From: CBDDFQ01 sp965227035
GTDB taxonomy: Bacteria > Pseudomonadota > Gammaproteobacteria > Burkholderiales > Burkholderiaceae_C
Length of the DNA: 64,000 bases
NCBI GenBank assembly: GCA_965227035.1
Contig: OZ245724.1
Coordinates: 1,426,001-1,490,000, forward strand
Reading direction: 5' to 3'
The notes under the pieces were generated by a model, which was not told the DNA's origin, made no database searches, and saw only the letters and a program-made list of their open reading frames with translations. Positions 54,864 to 62,800 of the stretch are shown in pieces (position 1 is the stretch's first letter; the number at the start of each line of letters is the position of its first letter). The position numbers were made by a program, and so were the translations under genes.

Positions 54864-56977
54864 CCGTTGCGCAACCTCTTCCGGACGTCCCGTCGGCAGA
54901 GAACAAAGAGCCGTGGCCAACCCTTCGTGAAGAACTCGATATTCATCCTGCAGGAACGAATCTCGATGGCTCCCCCGCATGGCATTTGCGCGATCCGGTT
55001 CGAAATCAATTTTTTCGTATCGGCTGGCTGGAGTTCGAAATGCTCAGCCGCTGGGGCATGGGCGATGCAGATGCAATAGCCCGCGACATCGAGGCGGGCA
55101 CCACACTCGCTCCTGTTGCCGAGGACGTGATCGGTTTCCAGCAATTCCTGAAACACAACAGACTGGTGCAGCAGGCGCGACCTGCGAACGGATCGAGGTC
55201 GCTCTGGAAATGGTTGCTCGACAACTATCTTTTCATCCGGATTCCGCTTGTTCGCCCCATGCGACTGCTGCGCGCAATGCAGCCTTGGACCGAATGGATC
55301 TTTACGCGTTGGTTTGCACTGGCGACCGCGCTGGCAGCGATTGTCGGCATTGCTCTGGCAGCAAGGCAACTCGATGCCGTCGAGGCTAACTTGCGAGGTG
55401 CGCTCACCTGGGACGGGATCACCGGATTTGCTGGCGCTTTGATCGTCTCGAAGTTGCTGCACGAGCTGGGTCATGCGATGGTCTCGACCCGCAACGGAGT
55501 CAGAGTCGGGCACATGGGCGTGGCCATGCTGGTGATGTGGCCGATGCCCTACACCGACACCGGAGAGAGCTGGAAGCTGGAGAAGTCGACCAGCCGATTG
55601 GCGATCGCATCTGCCGGCATTGCCACCGAACTCGTGCTCGCAGCGTGGGCCACTCTCCTATGGTCGTTCGCCCCAGAAGGGCAGTTCAAAAATGCGCTCT
55701 TCTTTCTTGCGACCACTGCGTGGGTTCTGACACTTGCGGTGAACGCCAGTCCTTTCATGCGCTTCGACGGCTACTTCATCCTTGCCGATTTTCTCGACTT
55801 CCCGGGTCTGCACGAACGCGCTGGCCTGTGGGCCAAACGCTTCGTACGAAAGTTGGCGATCGGTATCGAGGATCCCACGCCGGAAGTGCTACCTAAAAAC
55901 TTCAGTCGATTCCTCACTGTTTTTGCGTTGCTCACCTGGGTGTATCGACTCGCTCTTTTTCTGGGTATCGCACTGGTCGTTTACCACGCCTTTTTCAAGG
56001 CGCTCGGCGTGGCACTTTTCATCGTGGAAATAAGCGTCTTCGTCTTCCGTCCAATATTGTCGGAAATGAAAGTCTGGTGGCGCAGACGGGCCGAAGCCAG
56101 CGCAACCAAGTTACGAATCTGGATAGCGATCTTGTTTGTGGTCGCGGTCGGCGTGCTTGTTCCGTGGTCGGGCAGCGTGTCCGCGCCGGGGGTCATGCGC
56201 GCCGGCTCCGAGCATCCGGTTTTTTCTCCCTATGCTGCGCGACTCGAGAAGATTCATTTGACCAACGGCACACAGGTCAAGGCAGGCGATGTGATCGCAG
56301 AACTTAGCGCTCCCGGGCAGTCACTGGAGCGCGACAAGGCGAACGCACTGGCAGGCGCCTATGCGCAAGCAGCAAGAGGCTCACTGGGCGTCGAAGATTC
56401 GGGCGCGGCCCGCAGCGTACTCGCACAGCGTTTCTCCGATCGATGGCAGGCAGAGATCGTCGCGCGCAACGCCGAGCTCGCGAGGCTTCGTCTGGTGGCT
56501 ACCCAGCCCGGAGAATTGCGCGACGTCGACGTCACGCTGCAACCTGGTACCTGGGTGGGAACGTCGACACCGATTGCATGGGTGATCGATCCAACCCACT
56601 GGCGGGTCGAGGCTTTGGTAAACGAGCGCGAGAGATCGCGACTGCAAGCGGGCGGGTCTGCTGCGGTATACACGCCCGGAACCAGCGAGCCCGTGAGGGG
56701 GCGGATCGTCTCGATCGATACGCAGGCGGTGACCCGGCTGCCTCATCTGCTGTTCGCCCAGCCGCATGGAGGACCCGTCGTCTTGAACCCAGGAACGCCT
56801 GCGACGCAGTTACGGCCCGCAGAAGCGCTTTATCGAGTGACAGTCGAAGGCGCCGAGCCGTTCAATGCGACTTCGGTGAAGCGGGTATCGGTGCATTTCG
56901 ACGCGACGCGCGTTAGCCCGGCCAGGCAGTGGATAGACAACGCCGTGTCTATCTTCATACAGCAGGCAGGCTTCTAG
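54857..56977 (+). CDS. M50 site-2-protease-like membrane metalloprotease fused to a lipoyl/HlyD-like domain
   Basis: ATG at 54857 (the earlier GTG at 54848 is in frame) overlaps the previous stop; 706 residues. An N-terminal PqqD-like region (about 20-115: AWHLRDPVRNQFFRIGWLEFEML, winged-helix-like) is followed by membrane helices with zinc ligands H202-ELG-H206 (HExxH) and the second-site D304 in NASPFMRFDGY (N-x-x-P-...-DG). More helices run to about 440, then a lipoyl/barrel-sandwich domain begins VFSPYAARLEKIHLTNGTQVKAGDVIAELSAPG, continuing to the C-terminus. This architecture is that of peptide-processing transporter proteins annotated as M50 efflux components. It likely replaces an ATPase partner or processes the cargo; which is unknown. 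Confidence 0.88.
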   Translation: MLTVAQPLPDVPSAENKEPWPTLREELDIHPAGTNLDGSPAWHLRDPVRNQFFRIGWLEFEMLSRWGMGDADAIARDIEAGTTLAPVAEDVIGFQQFLKHNRLVQQARPANGSRSLWKWLLDNYLFIRIPLVRPMRLLRAMQPWTEWIFTRWFALATALAAIVGIALAARQLDAVEANLRGALTWDGITGFAGALIVSKLLHELGHAMVSTRNGVRVGHMGVAMLVMWPMPYTDTGESWKLEKSTSRLAIASAGIATELVLAAWATLLWSFAPEGQFKNALFFLATTAWVLTLAVNASPFMRFDGYFILADFLDFPGLHERAGLWAKRFVRKLAIGIEDPTPEVLPKNFSRFLTVFALLTWVYRLALFLGIALVVYHAFFKALGVALFIVEISVFVFRPILSEMKVWWRRRAEASATKLRIWIAILFVVAVGVLVPWSGSVSAPGVMRAGSEHPVFSPYAARLEKIHLTNGTQVKAGDVIAELSAPGQSLERDKANALAGAYAQAARGSLGVEDSGAARSVLAQRFSDRWQAEIVARNAELARLRLVATQPGELRDVDVTLQPGTWVGTSTPIAWVIDPTHWRVEALVNERERSRLQAGGSAAVYTPGTSEPVRGRIVSIDTQAVTRLPHLLFAQPHGGPVVLNPGTPATQLRPAEALYRVTVEGAEPFNATSVKRVSVHFDATRVSPARQWIDNAVSIFIQQAGF

Positions 56978-57058
56978 GTTCACTCGCTCCGGTCGACGCT
57001 GGGATTCCCTGCACGAATTGGTGTCACGGGTCGCGCGAATGTAAGTTGATATCAAATA

Positions 57059-57113
57059 CTGAATCTAGCCTGACAACTAAACACTCAGAACATTCATACG
57101 CGCCAAATGCGCG
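57059..57113 (+). promoter_or_regulatory. Shared leader element upstream of paralog B
   Basis: CTGAATCTAGCCTGAC (57059-57074) is identical to the sequence at 59806-59821 before paralog C. About 24 bases later an inverted repeat CGCGC-CAAAT-GCGCG (57099-57113) follows, as in C. The TTG start is 66 bases beyond the 16-mer. It may be a promoter or binding site common to the effector genes. No promoter class is recognised. Confidence 0.65.
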
Positions 57114-57140
57114 ACTCTGCATTGTTCTAAAAGGTTTGCC

Positions 57141-59684
57141 TTGTCTGCATCTTCAATATTCTTCGATTCCTTCTCGCGCGCGACTTCGCACTCGATGCTT
57201 GACATGATCTCGCACGGAAAGATCTCGACAGCCAACACGACCCAAGTCCCTGAGACGCAGCTCGACGCCAGCGACCTGGGCGAACAGATCGTTGAAGATC
57301 TCAGCTACACGTTTATTCACTTGAGTCAGACCTATGCCGACGAGTGGCTGAGAACAGAATCCGAAGCGTTCGCCGACGGCCGTGGCATTGAAGAGATCGT
57401 CGAGAGCGCAACGAAAAAAAAGCCGCTGGTTCCTTGGGATCCGACCACTCAGCTCGACAAGGCCGAGACCGCACGCCACAAGCGACTCAAACTCAAAGCC
57501 GATGCGGGCGCAAAAATCTACGAATCGTATGGCAGTGATTTTTCTGATCTGCTGAAAAAATATTCGTCGGTAGATCCGAATGCGCTGACCCATGCGCAAG
57601 CGACTGAATTATTAAAGGCGGGCGGTGTCACTCACAGGATTTCGGCGCATGTGGGTAGCGCATTCGACGCCCTGTTTTTTTCCGTTCCGAAAGCCCTCGC
57701 AAAAATACCGCTGAGCTTGGCGTCGGGTTCGGAGTTGCGTCAATTAGTCGGTGGAGCGGTCAATATCTCCGGCATTTCCGAAGCCGTAGAAAAGAGCGCG
57801 CTGCATGTGGCTGGCGCTCCAGTGAAATCTACGACGCGCATTGCGGTCAACACCACCTTCAAGCCGTTCTCGAATGTCGGTTGGTGTGCACGAAGCATTC
57901 CGCCGGAGGCCGAAGACATGATCGTCACACCTGCCACTATTCAGGGCATCCAGGACAAACTCGCGGAATTGGCCAAGCAGCCCGGTACGACTTTGGACCC
58001 CGACGCCGACGCCGCCGCCGTCGCAGTCGACTCCACTTACGCGCTGCGGAGCGCACTCACGGTGGAGCTGGAAAAGCTGCTTGCCGAAGAAGCGGAATTC
58101 CTCGAGGCGATGGGTGTGAGTACCGAGCAGCGTCGAGCGATCTTGACGGCATTTGCGGATGCCGGAGTCAAGATTGCGGTGAGAGTTGGTGGCGGTATCG
58201 CGCTCAGCGCTGCCGGGCTTTCGGTGTTTGCACCCCTGCTTGCAACGGCGATTTACCCGGCGATGGCAGCAACAACCAAGGGATTCTCGAACTGGCACGA
58301 AACCAAGATCATTGCGAGAGTCGCGCTCCATCGTTTCAAGGCTAAGAGTCGCCATGAAGAGGGAGCTGGTGACAAGGCAGTCATCGACGCTTCTCACTAC
58401 ATGCAGGACCATTTTCAGCACACGGACGAAGCTAATTTCCATCGAAAAATCGAAAACGTACTTGATGTGCGTCTAGCCGAAGAAGCCGTTCAAATCGAGG
58501 AAGAGGATTACCGGCTGGGCGAGTTGAAGTTGCTCTCGGCGCAGCAGAATATCGCCGGCTTGAACATGGCCGAAAAAGCGCTGAAGACCCAGCGCGAGAT
58601 CAATCATCTGAATCACAAGTTCAAGCCTGGCAAGGTCATGCGTTTTTTCTGTAGCGGTATCCCGATCGATTTCCTGAAGGCGGACACGAAGCGCGTGGAG
58701 GACGTCATTACACAAGTCGAAGGTGCGTCTCAAAAAGAGCTTCGGATTCTCATCAACGCGAATGCTGCCGCACTACTCTCGGTGCAGACCTCACCAGACA
58801 AAGAATCGGTCGAGCTGTTTGCAAAATTCAAAACCGTTTATGAACGCCGCACAGGGAAGCCGCTCGACGACGAATCTCTCTTCGAACTCTACCGCGCTGA
58901 ACAAACACGGATGTCGCAATGGCTCGATGCGCACGCCGATCCTTTGAAAGGGCACGACCGCAGGAAGCTTGCGGCATCCGAGTCTCAGGCTGGCATTCAA
59001 ATCAGCGGCCGACGCTGGAAGTACCTGAAGCAGAATCTGAAACTGGTAACAACGCGCCATGAAAAAGAGATCCAGCTGAAACTGGAGCAATCGGAATTGA
59101 GTGTGCTTGACGGGTTTGTCCTTCAGGGCGACGTATTCGCCGACCGACTGCAAGCTTACAAGGACGAACTCAAGATACTTGAGCAGACGCATCAAGAACG
59201 AATCGAAGCGTATCGGAGATTCACGGCCGACCTGGATAACTTCAAACAGTTTCGAGGAGATTTGATAGACCCGAGCGGACAGTTGGCCAAGCTCGTTCTA
59301 GCCTACGACAAGGACATTCCCCACCAGCTCAAACGGGCCGTGACCAAGAACCTTCTGGCAGATTTCAAGCGCATGTACAAGCCCGAGTTTGCTATGTCAG
59401 CGGGCTTTACCGCAGGTGTGGAGGTATCTGCCTTCGTGGGCAAAACATGCGCTTCGGAGCGTCTTGCCATCGGGTCTGGCTACAACGCTTCCGCCGCGTG
59501 CCGTAGTGCTAGTGCACTTGCGCAGTTCCAGCTTCTACGACATGACGATGTCGAGGTGGGCAAGGTCGTGCAAGACCAGATACCCGACAAACTGCATGAT
59601 GCGAAAAATTCAGAAGCGATGTATTCAGAAGCGATGTACTCAGAAACGTCTTCAGCCGACTCGTCGCTTGTGACGGAGGCGTAG
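57141..59684 (+). CDS. Large effector-like protein, core only (paralog B)
   Basis: TTG start with AAAAGG 6 bases before it; 847 residues. The N-terminus is Ser-rich without a Sec signal (LSASSIFFDSFSRATSHS). The body is homologous to A and C over most of its length: an Ala/Gly/Val hydrophobic segment (about 340-385), H419-Y-M-QDHFQ, a coiled-coil middle (about 430-690), and the core end GQLAKLVLAYDKDIPHQL near residue 713. Beyond the core only about 115 residues remain, ending in SEAMYSEAMYSET repeats. It therefore lacks the payload-like extensions of A and C. It may be a minimal form, a truncated one, or a helper. Function is unknown. Confidence 0.8.
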   Translation: MSASSIFFDSFSRATSHSMLDMISHGKISTANTTQVPETQLDASDLGEQIVEDLSYTFIHLSQTYADEWLRTESEAFADGRGIEEIVESATKKKPLVPWDPTTQLDKAETARHKRLKLKADAGAKIYESYGSDFSDLLKKYSSVDPNALTHAQATELLKAGGVTHRISAHVGSAFDALFFSVPKALAKIPLSLASGSELRQLVGGAVNISGISEAVEKSALHVAGAPVKSTTRIAVNTTFKPFSNVGWCARSIPPEAEDMIVTPATIQGIQDKLAELAKQPGTTLDPDADAAAVAVDSTYALRSALTVELEKLLAEEAEFLEAMGVSTEQRRAILTAFADAGVKIAVRVGGGIALSAAGLSVFAPLLATAIYPAMAATTKGFSNWHETKIIARVALHRFKAKSRHEEGAGDKAVIDASHYMQDHFQHTDEANFHRKIENVLDVRLAEEAVQIEEEDYRLGELKLLSAQQNIAGLNMAEKALKTQREINHLNHKFKPGKVMRFFCSGIPIDFLKADTKRVEDVITQVEGASQKELRILINANAAALLSVQTSPDKESVELFAKFKTVYERRTGKPLDDESLFELYRAEQTRMSQWLDAHADPLKGHDRRKLAASESQAGIQISGRRWKYLKQNLKLVTTRHEKEIQLKLEQSELSVLDGFVLQGDVFADRLQAYKDELKILEQTHQERIEAYRRFTADLDNFKQFRGDLIDPSGQLAKLVLAYDKDIPHQLKRAVTKNLLADFKRMYKPEFAMSAGFTAGVEVSAFVGKTCASERLAIGSGYNASAACRSASALAQFQLLRHDDVEVGKVVQDQIPDKLHDAKNSEAMYSEAMYSETSSADSSLVTEA
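59610..59654 (+). repeat. 15-bp tandem repeat at the end of paralog B
   Basis: Units TCAGAAGCGATGTAT (59610), TCAGAAGCGATGTAC (59625) and a diverged third copy (59640) encode S-E-A-M-Y repeats in the C-terminal tail. The near-identity indicates recent slippage. Confidence 0.75.
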
Positions 59685-59805
59685 CTGCACCAGCCAAGTC
59701 ATTTGATGTTTGCCGCCCGGCTAGCGTTCGATGCGCTGGCCTTTAGTCTGCATGTAACGCGCAGAGTAGAGGCCAGATGCGCCTAGCGTAATCAACAAAC
59801 AATTT

Positions 59806-59862
59806 CTGAATCTAGCCTGACTAAGGCGCACTCAAGGCGTTCGCGCGCTCGCTTGCAGCGCG
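59806..59862 (+). promoter_or_regulatory. Shared leader element upstream of paralog C
   Basis: CTGAATCTAGCCTGAC (59806-59821) repeats the element before paralog B. An inverted repeat CGCGCT-(7)-AGCGCG (59844-59862) follows. ATCAA also precedes both 16-mers. The spacing to the TTG start is 73 bases here and 66 in B, so the whole leader is conserved in layout while the surrounding bases have diverged. Confidence 0.65.
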
Positions 59863-59894
59863 TCTCGTCATAGTGTTTTTCGAAGGTGTTTGTT

Positions 59895-62800
59895 TTGGCC
59901 GTTTCCTCAGAATTCTTTTCTTCCGCAATCTCTCGCGGATTTCCCGCTTCCAGCATTCGAAGTCCCGATTCGGCGTTGTCGACGACTGTGGACCCGGCAA
60001 TGTCCTCGTCGTTGCCTGCGGACGCGCTTGTCGATGTTGCGGAACTGAACGACCTACTCGTGGAAGAGCTTAGCGATGCGTTTTTAAGCAACTATTCCGA
60101 ACCTAAGAGGACCGCCGCAGGGACCGATTTCACGATCGATTCGATCGTGCTGGAGGCTGCGAAGTCTCGCCCACCGGAGCCGTGGAACCCGAACTCGGTC
60201 CTATTGCCATCGGCCAAGGCAGCGCAGAAAAAATTGATCAAGAAGGCGGGCGCCGGCGTCAAGGTCTACAAGGCGCACGCGTCGAACTTCGGCTCGATGC
60301 TTTACCAGTATTCGCAAAACGAGGTAAAGGACCTGTCTCACGAGCAGGCCAAGTTGCTGATCGAAGCAAGTGGAGTAGACAACAGGGCGGCGGTGCATTT
60401 GGGTAGCGCCTTCGACGCGTTGATCTCTGCAGTTCCGACGGCAGCCGTTAAATCTTTGGGAGGCTACGCTGCGGACGAGTTGAAAGATGCAGTGGCTGAA
60501 CTGTCCGAGTTTGGAGTCGATGTTGCGCAGGCGGTCGAGAACGCGTCTCGCGCGGGTAAAGGCGCTGCGAAATCCGCAGTGCGTATTGCAAATACCTCAT
60601 TGCTCAAGCCGCTGGGCCTCGGTTTCTTCGGTCGGAGCATTCCGCCGGATGCGAAGGATATGGTGATCAAACCAGAGCAGATTCAGCGCATCAACGAGGA
60701 AATTGCAAAACTGAAAAACAGGCCGGAAACGCTTGTTGGCATTCCTTCGCCGTTGAACGAAAGAGAGTTGCACGCAGCTCTCTTGAAGGAGCTTGAGGCA
60801 TTGCAGTCGGCGCGGGCCGAATTCGACGACGCACTCGGGCTGCGTCACGAGCAAAAGATCATGTTGGCCACCACCTTCGCCACAGTCGGCGTGAAGATTG
60901 CCGCACGATTGGCGGCTGAAGTTGCGCTAACTCCTTACGGGCTTAGCGAGCTGGCGCGACTCATATCCATGGCGATCGATCCCTCGATGGCCGCTGCAAC
61001 GAAGGGCGTTTCCAACCGCCAGCAGACGTACAAAATCGCTCGGGTGGCATTGCACCAATACAAGCAGGGGCAACTCACGGAAGGGCTGACGCAAACCGAG
61101 AAACTCGAAGCGGTCTCTCATTCGGTGCAAGACCATTTTCAGGGTTCCGACGAGGCGAACTACCACCGAAATCTGAACACCGTACTGCACGTCAGGCTGG
61201 ACGAACAGGCCTGCGAGATCGAGAAGGACCATCGTCGAATCGGCGAACTGCAAATGCTGTGCGACGCGAAGAATGCCGCAGCTACAAAGGTTGTGCATAA
61301 GGTATTCACGATTCAGGACGAAATCGGCAGCGTGAATTCAGGCTTCAAAACGAACATGAAGAGCCGCAACCCGTTTGCCAGACCGCTGGAGTACCTCAAG
61401 GTAGACACCGAAATCGTCGAATCGCTTCTCGGAATGGCTTCCGGTTCGCCGGCCGTTTCGAATCCGGAGTTTGCGGCTGCGATCACAACGCACGCGGGAG
61501 CGCTGCTGACAGTGCATGCCTCGTCGTCAGCGGAATCTACAGATCTAATGCATAGGTTCAAGAAGGCGTATTTGCTTCGAACCGGCGAGTCCTTGTCGGA
61601 TGAACTTCTGTTCGAAAAATACGAGGAGACTCGCTTTCGGATGGCCGATTGGCTCGCAAGAAACATCCATCCTTTGCATGGCTCCGACCGAAAAATTGCG
61701 AAAGCGGGCACGCCCGGTCAGGAGCAAAACAAAAAACGTCTTGCGTATCTCACGAGCAATCTAGAAATTGTGATCGAGCGTGCAAAAAAGGAAGGAGAAC
61801 TGCGATCCGCGCTCTCCGATTTGAACCTGCTCAATAGCAAGGCATACGGTTTACTCGACAAGCCGAATGTCGCGTACACCAAGGCATCCGCAAAATATCG
61901 AGTCGAGCTAGAGGCGCTGCAAAAGAAACACAGCACCGATATTCGCAAATATCAGCAATACAAACTCGACCTGGACAACTTCGCGAACAACCGCGCCGAT
62001 CTGGTCGACCCGAAGGGCAAACTGGCCCGCTTGGTCCTTGCACACGATCGCGATATTCCGCACCAATTGGGTCAAGGCGTCCAACATCGGGTGTTGAAAG
62101 ACTTCCGCAAACGAACTGGAGTGGAACTCGGCATGGTGCTCGGAGGTTCCCTGGTCGGGGGAGGCGTTTTAAGCGCGGTGTCGGACTATCTTTCGACGGG
62201 CGATTCGGAAGACTTCTCGGCGAACGTGTCATCGAACGGAATGAAAAAAACTTCCGCTTCGACGAGTTCATTGAGGGCGAAATATCGGTTTGGCATTAGC
62301 GGACAGGCTTTGCAGAACGAGGATTCCGTTGGAACTCTTTCTGAAATTTTCTCTGATTCAACGGTCGGTCTGCAGCGCGGTCCTGCGGCCGGGAAGATCT
62401 ACGTCAATGCTTTCAATGAGCCCAAGAGCAGCGAAGCTGAATTGGTCAAGCTGGTTGGACAATTTCAAAAAAACCTCGATTGGAAACTGCGAGGAGAGCA
62501 GGAAATATCGGAAGCGATTGACGAACTCGAGGCGGGGCGACGTGTCGACGTGCTGCAGATCAGCGTCGATCGCAGGCAAAAGTTGAAGCTCGATAAATCG
62601 TCCGAGGTGATCCGGCTCCAAGACGAGCTCGCAGAGGCTCACGCAAGTTGGATGAACCTAGGACACGATTTTCCAAAGGCGTTGCCGGATCAGGATTTGA
62701 GAATCGAGAAAATTCAGCGGGCCCTGCACGACGCACAGGATGAATTGAAGTCGGTCGAGCACCATTTGCTCGAGCTGCAAAACGTCATGACGAAGATTTC

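Noticed and set aside
59834..59894. Type III regulatory box of the TTCG-N16-TTCG kind before the effector genes
   Set aside because: A TTCGC is present near 59840, but no second TTCG occurs at the required distance, and the same test fails before paralogs A and B.
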